Origin: Maribacter arenosus
GTDB lineage: Bacteria > Bacteroidota > Bacteroidia > Flavobacteriales > Flavobacteriaceae
DNA length: 64,000 bases
Direction: 5' to 3'
Assembly (NCBI RefSeq): GCF_014610845.1
Contig: NZ_JABTCG010000001.1
Span: 558,001-622,000 of the forward strand
The first letter of the stretch is position 1. Each line of letters starts with the position of its first letter. The notes beneath the pieces are model-generated. The model ran no database searches. It was not told the DNA's origin and saw only the letters and a program-made list of their open reading frames with translations. The position numbers were made by a program, and so were the translations under genes. This document shows positions 25,517-34,198 of this stretch, one piece after another.

Positions 25517-26227
25517 TCAGATAGCCTTAGAATCGATATAACATGTCACATTCGAATGCAGCCATAGGAAAGAAGCGGGTAACCAAGTCGATATTTTTTT
25601 GGAGAGGAATTTTTGAATGACCTCCTTTTTGTGCGCTCCCGTAATACATAGGATTATTTTCTTGGATTGTAGTATATCGGCCATACCCAGTGTTAAGCCA
25701 TAGCTAGGTTCCCCCCCCAATTCATTTATCATTTGATGGTTTAAGGATTCCGGAGCAAGCTTGGCCAAATGACTGTATGGTATTAATGAATCTGCGGGTT
25801 CATTGAATCCTATGTGGCCATTCTGACCAATTCCTAAAACACATATATCGATGGGACCTTTATGTTCGATTTCCGATTGGATTCTTCGGCATTCCTCTTC
25901 CGGGGAAACCGGATTCGAATCAAATGCAATGTATCGTGCTCGGGGTATACGCAAGGGCTGTACCAATTTTTCCTGAATATAGGATTCACAAGAGCTTGGT
26001 TCTTTTGAATCTATCCCTCCCCACTCGTCTAGTTTTATAATACTTAGATTCTTGAAACACTCGGGGTCCTTATCGAAATGCCTAGTAAGCCGTTCATAGA
26101 TACCTGTCGGGGAATTTCCTGTTGCCGTGCAGATCAATTGACTTGGATGTTCTTTTAAATCTATAATAATGGATTCGTAAGCACTTTGGCTCATTTCATT
26201 ATAATCGGCACAATATTTTAAGTTCAT
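25517..26227 (-). CDS. NagB-like glucosamine/galactosamine-6-phosphate deaminase
   Basis: This 237-residue cytoplasmic enzyme belongs to the glucosamine/galactosamine-6-phosphate isomerase family. The substrate-loop motif ATGNSPTG, the segment KLDEWGG and the signature GIGQNGHIGFNEPA with catalytic Asp/His/Glu residues are all visible. It should convert an amino-sugar 6-phosphate to a keto-sugar phosphate and ammonia. The ATG at 26227 follows the previous stop by one base; the 10 codons further upstream would overlap that gene and are not needed. It is the last gene of the sugar-oxidation series. Confidence 0.85.
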   Translation of the reverse strand: MNLKYCADYNEMSQSAYESIIIDLKEHPSQLICTATGNSPTGIYERLTRHFDKDPECFKNLSIIKLDEWGGIDSKEPSSCESYIQEKLVQPLRIPRARYIAFDSNPVSPEEECRRIQSEIEHKGPIDICVLGIGQNGHIGFNEPADSLIPYSHLAKLAPESLNHQMINELGGEPSYGLTLGMADILQSKKIILCITGAHKKEVIQKFLSKKISTWLPASFLWLHSNVTCYIDSKAI

Positions 26228-26228
26228 G

Positions 26229-26780
26229 TTAGGCCCATGCTTTATCACCCTTGACATAAGGGATACATCCTTTAAAACTTCCCGGTATCGGAAGATATCG
26301 CAATGCTTTTGTAGCCCCCGGTTCCGAAGTGAAAAATCCCCAAATCGTAAGTTGTTTCATCATGGAAAAAAAATGAGGAGGTTCCCCTTCGGATATGGCT
26401 TTGGCTTTTTTGTCCAAGAGTACCAATAAATCCTGCCGTAGATTTTGATCAAGTTCTAAAAAGCTACTGGAATAGGTCGTATGGGCCATTTGCTCTATAG
26501 TATCCATTCCTTCCTTGAAAATCACCTGCTCTTTTTTATCATAACAATCTGTCACGATGGCAACCATAAATGCACCTATCTTAGCTGCCTTTGCTCCTGG
26601 GGAACCATCGGTTTCTGGCAAAATCGTTTCACCAACCTCATCCAAGAAGGAAGTATCTGAATCGGAGAAAAGCGTTTTGTTTGTTATCTTTCGGTTACAT
26701 CCCGATAGAAAAAACTCAGCACCAATAAGCGTGCTACCCATGATACTGGTCGTAAGTATAAGAGCTTTTCTTCTATCCAT
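26229..26780 (-). CDS. Gluconate 2-dehydrogenase subunit 3-like protein (Tat signal)
   Basis: This 183-residue protein starts MDRRKALILTTS, a twin-arginine-type signal, with a possible lipidated Cys (FLSGC) soon after. The rest matches the small gamma subunit of membrane-bound sugar dehydrogenases (FLDEVGETILPETDGSPGAKAAKIGAF). In characterised enzymes this subunit carries the Tat signal and hitchhikes the GMC flavoprotein across the membrane. The GMC gene two positions upstream (27890-29590) lacks an export signal, so the same co-export is expected. Confidence 0.86.
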   Translation of the reverse strand: MDRRKALILTTSIMGSTLIGAEFFLSGCNRKITNKTLFSDSDTSFLDEVGETILPETDGSPGAKAAKIGAFMVAIVTDCYDKKEQVIFKEGMDTIEQMAHTTYSSSFLELDQNLRQDLLVLLDKKAKAISEGEPPHFFSMMKQLTIWGFFTSEPGATKALRYLPIPGSFKGCIPYVKGDKAWA

Positions 26781-26790
26781 AGTTAGGCAA

Positions 26791-27876
26791 TTAATTTCGT
26801 TTTTTCCAAAGCTTATAGGGCTTATCCACGGCTGACTTAAATGGCAGGAAAACTTTCTTATTGGTTCCCGCCGATTCGTAGGCAGCGAAAATAACCTCTA
26901 ACACTGCTCTCCCATCTTCTCCCGTCACGGCCGGTTTTTTGTCGTTCTTAACACAATCTACAAAATGGGCGAACTCTTGGGGAAAACCGTAATTCCAAAT
27001 TTCTTCATACATAGTGAAGCTCCATCCGACGGTGTTCCCCGCTTTTTCTACCGCATAGCCTACCCCTTTCTTACTATAGGTTTGAATGGAGTTTCCTTGA
27101 AGTACATCGGCGTACGCTACCCCTTCTGAACCATGGATTTCTGCCCGATCATCCATACCCCCTAGTTTTGTCCAACTCTCCTCCGCCATGGCGATAACAT
27201 CATTTTCAAATTCCAGGATAATGATCGAATTATCATCCCCTATGGTTTTATCTTGGTGTACACTGGTCGTCATTTGTGCATACACCGATTTTATGGGTTT
27301 CCTATCATTCAACCATCTAAAAAATTCAATGGCATGGCAACCCATATCCATGGTGACTCCACCACCAGACTTTTCGACATCCCAGAAATGATCCGCATGG
27401 GGACCATCGTGTTTTTCGGATTGTTTGAATAAAACTGGACGGCCCAAGGCCCCTTCATCCAACAATGCCTTAAGTCGTACATACTTAGGGGTAAAACATA
27501 ACTCCTCAGCATACATTAATTTGACATTCGCTTTTTTGCAGGCGTTGATCATTAGATCTGCCTCCGTCAGGTTCAGGCATAATGGCTTTTCCACGACCAT
27601 GTGTTTCCCGGCCTTTGCAGCTTTTAAGGCGATTTCACAATGCACATTATTGGGCGCCCCGATAACCACCATATCAATTTCTTCCATGGCCAATAGTTCA
27701 TCGAGGTCGCTGAAATGATTTGGGATCCCATGTTTGGCGGCAAACGCCTTGGCATTACCAGGAGTCGGTGACATTACGGCAATGATTTCCGCATCGGAAA
27801 CCGATTTTAAGGCTTCTGCATGAATGGATGAAATGAATTGTGAACCAATAAGTCCTACACCAACCTTTTTTTCCAT
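26791..27876 (-). CDS. Gfo/Idh/MocA-family oxidoreductase
   Basis: This protein of about 361 residues has an N-terminal Rossmann fold (VGVGLIGSQFISSIHAEAL) and the conserved VVEKPLCLN (EKP) motif of Gfo/Idh/MocA dehydrogenases. The C-terminal alpha/beta domain includes GGGVTMDMGCHAIEFFRWL with the catalytic His. It should oxidise or reduce a sugar or inositol derivative with NAD(P). The ATG at 27876 leaves a 13-base gap after the GMC gene; the upstream in-frame codons would overlap it. It probably acts on the product of the GMC dehydrogenase, possibly a keto-sugar. Confidence 0.87.
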   Translation of the reverse strand: MEKKVGVGLIGSQFISSIHAEALKSVSDAEIIAVMSPTPGNAKAFAAKHGIPNHFSDLDELLAMEEIDMVVIGAPNNVHCEIALKAAKAGKHMVVEKPLCLNLTEADLMINACKKANVKLMYAEELCFTPKYVRLKALLDEGALGRPVLFKQSEKHDGPHADHFWDVEKSGGGVTMDMGCHAIEFFRWLNDRKPIKSVYAQMTTSVHQDKTIGDDNSIIILEFENDVIAMAEESWTKLGGMDDRAEIHGSEGVAYADVLQGNSIQTYSKKGVGYAVEKAGNTVGWSFTMYEEIWNYGFPQEFAHFVDCVKNDKKPAVTGEDGRAVLEVIFAAYESAGTNKKVFLPFKSAVDKPYKLWKKRN

Positions 27877-27889
27877 TTTTTTATTTAAA

Positions 27890-29590
27890 TTATAAATTTC
27901 CTTTATTGAATTCTTTAGCGGCATAATTTGCAGCTCTAGCTGTAAGGGCCATATATAGAATAGAGGGACTCTGGTTTCCCGTACTGGTCATACAAGCCCC
28001 GTCGGTAACGAATACATTTTTACACAAATGCATTTGATTCCATTGATTCAAGAGGGAGTCTTTGGGATCTCGGCCCATTCTTACCCCTCCCATTTCATGA
28101 ATATCCAATCCCGGTGGTTGTTTGTTATCTTCAACATAGATTTCCGTACACCCTATTTTCTCCAGCATTTCCTTGCTCTGATTCAAAAAATCTAGTACCA
28201 TGCTCTCATCGTTCTGATCATAGTCCACATCGGTAACAAGAAGAGGAATTCCCCATTGATCTTTCTTTTCGGCACTCAGATATACCGAGTTGGACCTTTT
28301 GGGTACAGTTTCCCCTTGCATATACATATAAATGTACCAATCACCAGCTTCACTGATCGCATGCTTAAAATCGGCCCCAATCTGGATCTCACTATTCGGG
28401 AGTTCATTTTTTCGCACCCGATACGCACCACAGAAGGTCGTATAGCCGCCGACATAATCCAGTTCCTGTTCCTTCAAATTACGGTAATTAGCCAAAATGG
28501 GTTCGGTCGGATTTTTGCCATATACATATTTATCTTCAAATCCATCGATTTTTCCTCCTGCATAACCCCTATAAATATGAAAACAAATAAACTTTCCCAA
28601 AAGTCCATTATCATTACCCAAACCATTCGGAAATCGGGATGATTTTGAATTGAGTAAAATCAAATTGGTATTCAATGCCGAAGCATTTACGAAAATTATT
28701 CGTGCCGTAAAGACTATTTTCTCATGCGTCTGGGTATCGATTACCATAACGCCCGATGCTTTGCCGGTCGCTTCGTCATATATTATGGAATGCACTACGG
28801 AAAAAGGACGTATGGTGAGGTTCCCAGTCTTATCGGCCCATGGTAGTGTTGAGGAAACTGAACTAAAATAACCTCCAAAAGGACATCCCCTCATACATAA
28901 ATTACGTGCTTGGCACTTTCCGCGGCCTTGTTCCAAATGAATTTCCCGAGGTTCGCTCAATTGTGCCCACCTGCCTTGTACCAAATGTCTATCAGGATAG
29001 TGCTCGGATATCTTTTCACTCATATGTTGCTCAACACAATTGAAATCGAATGGAGGTAAAAATTCACCATCGGGCATGGCATCGATTCCATCTTTATTGC
29101 CACACACTCCAATAAATTTTTCGACATGGGAATACCATGGGGCAACATCCTCATAGGAAATAGGCCATTCGATTCCGTACCCATATTTACTAGGAGCTTT
29201 AAACTCATAATCACTCCAGCGTTGACACGCCCTACCCCACGTTAACGATTTGCCACCGACCTGGTAACCCCGTATCCAATCAAATGGTTTTTCCTGTACA
29301 TATGGGTGATCATCATCCTCTATAAAAAAATGGGCCGTACTAGCATCGAATCCTGCTGCTTTTGTAATTAGTGGATTCTTATCATTGAATTCCTTACTCA
29401 TCCGCCCTCGATATTTAAATTCCCAAGGGTGCAGATGTGCCGTAGGATAGTCTTTGAGATGTTCAATCTCCCTGCCCCTTTCAAGTACAAGGGTCTTCAG
29501 TCCTTTTTCACACAATTCCTTGGCGGCCCACCCACCGGAAATGCCGGATCCAACAACTATCGCATCAAAGGAATTCGATTCAGGTTCCAT
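27890..29590 (-). CDS. GMC-family FAD-dependent sugar dehydrogenase
   Basis: This 566-residue flavoprotein has the FAD-binding motif VVGSGISGGWAAKELCEKG at the N-terminus and a GMC C-terminal domain with DIHEMGGVRMG and TDGACMTSTGNQSP, including the catalytic His/Asn region. It lacks a signal peptide. With the Tat-tagged subunit 3 encoded downstream it should form a periplasmic or membrane-bound sugar dehydrogenase, as in gluconate, fructose or glucoside-3 dehydrogenases. The specific sugar is unknown; oxidation at C3 of a glycoside is one option. Confidence 0.87.
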   Translation of the reverse strand: MEPESNSFDAIVVGSGISGGWAAKELCEKGLKTLVLERGREIEHLKDYPTAHLHPWEFKYRGRMSKEFNDKNPLITKAAGFDASTAHFFIEDDDHPYVQEKPFDWIRGYQVGGKSLTWGRACQRWSDYEFKAPSKYGYGIEWPISYEDVAPWYSHVEKFIGVCGNKDGIDAMPDGEFLPPFDFNCVEQHMSEKISEHYPDRHLVQGRWAQLSEPREIHLEQGRGKCQARNLCMRGCPFGGYFSSVSSTLPWADKTGNLTIRPFSVVHSIIYDEATGKASGVMVIDTQTHEKIVFTARIIFVNASALNTNLILLNSKSSRFPNGLGNDNGLLGKFICFHIYRGYAGGKIDGFEDKYVYGKNPTEPILANYRNLKEQELDYVGGYTTFCGAYRVRKNELPNSEIQIGADFKHAISEAGDWYIYMYMQGETVPKRSNSVYLSAEKKDQWGIPLLVTDVDYDQNDESMVLDFLNQSKEMLEKIGCTEIYVEDNKQPPGLDIHEMGGVRMGRDPKDSLLNQWNQMHLCKNVFVTDGACMTSTGNQSPSILYMALTARAANYAAKEFNKGNL

Positions 29591-29703
29591 AATTGTACAT
29601 AAACTAGGGCATCAGTGCAGTAAAAAAGCCCTTATGATCTAATCATTAAAGTTCCAATCTTTTCTATTAAATACCAAAACCTTAACCCAAATAATTTAAT
29701 CGG

Positions 29704-30798
29704 TTAGTCTTTGGGAAACAAACCATTATCCAAACCTGGAATAAGGTGCAATGCATTTTTATAATATACTTTTTTCAATACTTCATCGGGTAGACCGAGA
29801 CCATACATGGCCCAAAAGGCATGGTATTTCTTATAATAGGGAAAATATTCATCCTCGGTTTCAAGTACCCTAAAATAGGTGGGGAATTCCTCCGGTTTCC
29901 AACTATCCTTCCCAAATAGAATTCGGTCTTGGTATTTAATGAAGAACGCTCGGGCAAATTTCGGCTGCCTCCCCAATTCTGCAATAACGGCTGCTATACC
30001 CACATACATATTCGGCATAGTATCCAATAATTCGCCTAATTTTTTCAGGTCATTGGCATACCAGCCCATGTGGGCATTGATGAATTTGGTATTCGGATGA
30101 TTCTTGAACATATTGTGTTGTTCTTGTATGATCTGTTCCCAAGGCGCGGGATCAGTGTCCGATCTTTTTCTGCGGGGATGGGTCTTTAACTCCAACCATC
30201 GTTCATTATCACTGTCCATAGGATCCCAAAACGATTTTGGATCGGCGGCATGTATAAGTACCGGAATGCCCATTTCCGCGCATTTTGCCCAAATAGGATC
30301 TAATCTTGGGTCATCGATAGCCAGACGTTTGCCATTGGTATCTTTATACCTCAATCCTAGACTTTTATAGATTTTCAATCCTTTTGCTCCATTTTTTATA
30401 TCGGTTTCCAATTGTTCAACGGCCTTTTCGGACCAGCCGTTGGAGCCTACACCGTCAAAATCCACATTGGCGAAAACAACAAAACGATTGGGGTATGTTG
30501 CCTTTATGTTTTGCAGCATGGTATTCAATCGCTCACCCGAACCTCCACTTAGATTTACCATAATGCCCTCATTGAGGGTGTCCATATCCTTAATCAAAGT
30601 AGCCAAAGTTTCAGCCGACATATCCCTTTGGTGGCTATGTACGTCTATAAAAGGAAATTTTGCCTTTTTCACCTTATGTTCTGGAACTACTAAGGTTGAT
30701 TTTGGATTATACGACTCAAATCCCATATCTTGGCCAATCATGATAGAATATGGCGTAACAATCGCTAGCATCACTATGAAAAAGTATTTAGAACCCAT
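29704..30798 (-). CDS. Exported amidohydrolase-family TIM-barrel protein
   Basis: This 364-residue protein has an N-terminal hydrophobic signal (cleavage after about residue 22) and an amidohydrolase-2-like fold. FIDVHSHQRD supplies the first metal ligands, VLIHAAD and INAHMGW further His ligands, and ILFGKDSW the final Asp. Relatives include decarboxylases and lactonases. It starts 4 bases after the MocA-like gene, so it is in the same transcript. Function in the sugar block might be lactone or acetal hydrolysis, but this is inferred. Confidence 0.82.
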   Translation of the reverse strand: MGSKYFFIVMLAIVTPYSIMIGQDMGFESYNPKSTLVVPEHKVKKAKFPFIDVHSHQRDMSAETLATLIKDMDTLNEGIMVNLSGGSGERLNTMLQNIKATYPNRFVVFANVDFDGVGSNGWSEKAVEQLETDIKNGAKGLKIYKSLGLRYKDTNGKRLAIDDPRLDPIWAKCAEMGIPVLIHAADPKSFWDPMDSDNERWLELKTHPRRKRSDTDPAPWEQIIQEQHNMFKNHPNTKFINAHMGWYANDLKKLGELLDTMPNMYVGIAAVIAELGRQPKFARAFFIKYQDRILFGKDSWKPEEFPTYFRVLETEDEYFPYYKKYHAFWAMYGLGLPDEVLKKVYYKNALHLIPGLDNGLFPKD

Positions 30799-30802
30799 TG
30801 GT

Positions 30803-31414
30803 TTATCTATTTTTTGATTGTTGTATCATATGTTGGTACGCTGCATAGGTATCTAGGTCTATCTCTTTTCCCTCTGCCGATAGGGCAATCACATCTTCGC
30901 GGTTTTTTGCTATGATTTCCTTGGCACCCGAATCACCATCCAACGTACTTAATAGCGGTATATATTTTTTATGGTAAAGCACAGGTACGCCGTTCCTTTG
31001 CTTGTAGGCCGTAGCTACAATGTTTTTAACCCCATCGGTAAAAGTGCTGATCATGGAATTAAGATAATTGGTATCGATCAAGGGTTGATCGCAAAGCATA
31101 AAAAGCAAACCATCATAGTGCTTATCCGATTTCGCCAAGTATTGTACCGCATGTGCAATTGAAGAACCCAAGCCTTTCTTCCAATCTTTATTGACCATGC
31201 ATTTGATTTTGGATAGGTCAATTTGTTCTTGGATCTTTGCTGCATTGGCTCCTAATACCACATAGACTTCATTGGCCATACTATTCATGGCTATTTCAAT
31301 GGCATGGCCTAGGAGCGTGGATTCGCCCCAAGGCAGCAATTGTTTTGGCTGTTGCATGCGGGAAGATTCCCCGGCGGCCAAGACAATCACTGCTATTTGA
31401 TTCTTTTTACCCAT
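30803..31414 (-). CDS. MocA-like molybdenum cofactor cytidylyltransferase
   Basis: This protein of about 203 residues has the NTP-transferase signature VIVLAAGESSRMQQPKQLLP at the N-terminus, then the conserved LCDQPLID and a C-terminal GDSGAKEII. MocA converts molybdopterin to the CMP form used by xanthine-dehydrogenase-type hydroxylases. The start codon overlaps the XdhC stop by one base (TAATG), a mark of coupling. The Psr-type enzyme at 1837 needs the bis-MGD form instead, so this gene probably serves another enzyme outside the window. Confidence 0.85.
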   Translation of the reverse strand: MGKKNQIAVIVLAAGESSRMQQPKQLLPWGESTLLGHAIEIAMNSMANEVYVVLGANAAKIQEQIDLSKIKCMVNKDWKKGLGSSIAHAVQYLAKSDKHYDGLLFMLCDQPLIDTNYLNSMISTFTDGVKNIVATAYKQRNGVPVLYHKKYIPLLSTLDGDSGAKEIIAKNREDVIALSAEGKEIDLDTYAAYQHMIQQSKNR

Positions 31415-32424
31415 TAGCAATGTATGGGACTCGATTTATGTTTAAGCATTATTGGATTTTGGTTGCGTACCACCGCCAAAATTTCAGCGAGAATGGCAAT
31501 ACATATTTCCTGGGCGGTTTCAGCGCCTATGTTCAATCCTGAAGGACCATAGATACTATCGAAAAAAGAGTCATCGATTTCGGGATGCCGTTCGATCAAT
31601 TCGCCCAATAATTTTTCACGCCGTTTTGCAGGACCTAAAATACCAAGATAGGCAGGCCGTATGTTCATGATCCTAAGGAGAAATTTCAAATCCTTTACAT
31701 AATTATGGGTCATGACCAACACAGCGGTTTGATCATCAATAAGATTAACTTCCAGGTTTTCTGCTTCTATACAGATCAGTTCCTCGGCTCCAGGAAAATC
31801 TACTAGGGTTTTACTTTCATAGGGTGCGGCCACAACGGTAACTTCCCAACCCATTAATGACGCGTAACGGCTTAATTGGACGGCATCGTGCTCGGCCCCT
31901 AGGATGATTAATTTAAAACATGGCTTCATCTCCTGAGTAAAAACCTGCAATCCCTTTTTTGATAGCGCTTTATTACCGAGGGAATGGGTTGTGTTATCCA
32001 AACGGATCGCCGATCCAATGGAATTATTTACGCCTTCATTATGTGAAAAGTAGGATATAACACTAAAAGGTTTCCTGATTTTTAGATGTTCATCAAACGA
32101 AATAAGAAATTCGTCATTAGGCATAAAAGGTTCAATCAGAATATATAACAAGCCCTCGCAGCCCAAACGGTATCGCCCGTCATAGGTCATCATTTTCGGA
32201 ATTCCATCATTAAATACGCTTTGGGCCTGTCGGATCACTTCTTTTTCGACACAACCCCCGCTCACGGCTCCGATGGCCTTACCATTCTCCATGATCAACA
32301 TTCGAACCCCAGGTCGTCTATAGGAAGAACCGTCGAGGTCCACAACCGTTGCCAGTACTGATTTTAAATGCTGCTCCTTCGCTGAAATATAAGCTTTTAC
32401 GATAGCCTTGAACTCGTGGGTCAT
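31414..32424 (-). CDS. XdhC/CoxI-family molybdenum-hydroxylase maturation protein
   Basis: This 336-residue protein has an N-terminal XdhC/CoxI domain (VLATVVDLDGSSYRRPGVRMLI, then GAVSGGCVEKEV) and a C-terminal Rossmann-like XdhC domain (KLIILGAEHDAVQLSRYA, YLGILGPAKRR). XdhC binds and sulfurates the molybdenum cofactor before insertion into xanthine dehydrogenase-like enzymes. It heads the minus-strand series xdhC, mocA-like, amidohydrolase. No molybdenum hydroxylase gene is in the window. Confidence 0.87.
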   Translation of the reverse strand: MTHEFKAIVKAYISAKEQHLKSVLATVVDLDGSSYRRPGVRMLIMENGKAIGAVSGGCVEKEVIRQAQSVFNDGIPKMMTYDGRYRLGCEGLLYILIEPFMPNDEFLISFDEHLKIRKPFSVISYFSHNEGVNNSIGSAIRLDNTTHSLGNKALSKKGLQVFTQEMKPCFKLIILGAEHDAVQLSRYASLMGWEVTVVAAPYESKTLVDFPGAEELICIEAENLEVNLIDDQTAVLVMTHNYVKDLKFLLRIMNIRPAYLGILGPAKRREKLLGELIERHPEIDDSFFDSIYGPSGLNIGAETAQEICIAILAEILAVVRNQNPIMLKHKSSPIHC

Positions 32425-32646
32425 GATGTTAAATTGTGAGTAATGTTACTCTTGTTTTGGAATGAAATAGAATGAAACATAAAAGTACATCCAAAAATGC
32501 TATTTCAAAAGGCTAAAAGGTATTCCCTTCTAATTTAATCCATAAAAAACCCAATGGATTTCACTTTAACAAGATTTAACAAACTTTTTCTATAGGTGTA
32601 TAATTTTAAATCCAATTGTACGTTCTGTGTGTTGAACCTCAAAATA

Positions 32647-33744
32647 ATGAAAATGAAATCCTCTTTTAGATACTTCAGCGTTTTTACAATGCTTTTTTTA
32701 GCCTTTTCATGTGGTAATGCCGATGACGATATAAACCTGGACTTAAATTTCGGAGATGGCCTCGGAAAGGGTAAACCGGTTGATGATTGTCTTGCCTTAG
32801 GTGAAAGCGACCTTGTGCTAAGCATACAAGAACAGTATACTACCTTGCCGGGCAAGGTCTCCATTTTGTTTAAAGTGTCCGATACCGATGGCAGCCCAGT
32901 TGCAGGATTGACCGCCAATCAATTTACGATTTATGAGCAAGGAAGAAATGATGCATGTTTTAATACCATTTCACAATCGGAATCACAAGCTAGAATCTCA
33001 TCCAATTCCCAAATATTCAATGCAAACACCATATTGGTCTTGGATTTAAGCAACAGTGTTTTGAGCAGTAGTCTTGATGAACTGAAGATGGCATCGGTTA
33101 GTTTTGTGAACAATGTGATGCCGACTGCATCTGAGGAGTCATATAAAATGGCCATTTATTGGTTCGATGGGGAAGATGAATTACACCTTTTGAACGATTT
33201 GACCAGTTCTAAACAGGAGTTGGTCGATGCAATCAATTCGATTACTGAAAATATCAGTAATGACCCATCTACCGACCTTTACGGTGCGGTGATAAAGTCC
33301 ACTACAATTGCTGAAGACTTATTAAAGGAGAGTATAAAGAATGAAATTATCGGTGCTGCCTCCGTGGTCGTTTTCACAGATGGCACCGACCAGGCTTCGC
33401 GATATACAGAAGCGGATGCATTGAAGAAAGTAAATGATGCAAGTGCGAATATATCGTTTTTCACTATTGGTCTGGGAGCCGAGATAGATACGCAGGTACT
33501 GACCGATATCGGTAAGACCTACAGTGTGTTCGCAGGGAATGCAGAGGAATTGGAAAATACGTTTAACGACATCTCGATCAAAATTTCGGAACGGGCAAAT
33601 AGTTTTTATCTTTTTGAATATTGCAGCCCTAAACGTGATGGAAGCGGGGATAATAATCTCGTCATCCAGGTAGTTGATGGCAACCAAAAAGGTGCGGTAC
33701 AGACAGAATTCAGTGCAAACGGATTCACCGGGGGCTGTGAATAA
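32647..33744 (+). CDS. von Willebrand factor A-domain lipoprotein
   Basis: This 365-residue protein begins with a lipoprotein signal ending LAFSC, followed by the acidic GNADDD, an export-type stretch that suggests surface display. After a short beta-rich region comes a VWA domain (about 125-310) with an intact MIDAS motif DLSNS and FTDGTD. It probably mediates metal-dependent protein binding. The ATG at 32647 is chosen because it directly precedes the signal peptide, although the frame is open further upstream. It is a single gene with its own terminator. Confidence 0.85.
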   Translation: MKMKSSFRYFSVFTMLFLAFSCGNADDDINLDLNFGDGLGKGKPVDDCLALGESDLVLSIQEQYTTLPGKVSILFKVSDTDGSPVAGLTANQFTIYEQGRNDACFNTISQSESQARISSNSQIFNANTILVLDLSNSVLSSSLDELKMASVSFVNNVMPTASEESYKMAIYWFDGEDELHLLNDLTSSKQELVDAINSITENISNDPSTDLYGAVIKSTTIAEDLLKESIKNEIIGAASVVVFTDGTDQASRYTEADALKKVNDASANISFFTIGLGAEIDTQVLTDIGKTYSVFAGNAEELENTFNDISIKISERANSFYLFEYCSPKRDGSGDNNLVIQVVDGNQKGAVQTEFSANGFTGGCE

Positions 33745-33765
33745 AATGCGACAAAATCAGTACCA

Positions 33766-33800
33766 AAAAAAAGCGTCCTAATTCTGGACGCTTTTTTTAT
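33766..33800 (+). terminator. Terminator of the VWA gene
   Basis: AAAAAGCGTCC and GGACGCTTTTT form an 11-bp stem with a short loop and a T-run. Confidence 0.88.
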
Positions 33801-33939
33801 GCACACTACCGAAAGTGTTTTTCATATATAAAAAGTAGGGTTTTTATAAACATAACTGTTTCATAAGTAACAACCCCATTTATATTGAATACCTACATCC
33901 TAAAAACTATGATAGTACTTAATTTAAAATTTGAAAATC

Positions 33940-34107
33940 ATGGATGTAATCAACGAAATTATTCAAAACAGTCCAGCCGGACTTCTTTCAAAAGGCCTTA
34001 AGAGTGCAGTCCTTTTGCTATTTGCAACAATTGTATCGGTTTTGCTCACAATGCTTGTAGTACTTATTGTTTACGGGCCTGAAATGACGATACGATTTGG
34101 GTATTGA
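33940..34107 (+). CDS. Membrane microprotein of 55 residues
   Basis: ATG at 33940 to TGA at 34105-34107 encodes 55 residues: an amphipathic N-terminal part (MDVINEIIQNSPAGLLSKGL), one long transmembrane helix (about 22-46) and a short tail. The codon use and clean frame suggest a real gene in an otherwise empty gap between VWA and carboxypeptidase genes. It resembles single-pass regulatory or stress microproteins only in layout; function unknown. Confidence 0.5.
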   Translation: MDVINEIIQNSPAGLLSKGLKSAVLLLFATIVSVLLTMLVVLIVYGPEMTIRFGY

Positions 34108-34198
34108 TACGCTTGTCCATTTTTAGTAGTCAGTATCCAATGCGAAGAATCAAGTACTCCTCACTAAATACCAGTGACTATAAATTAAATTACGTCTT

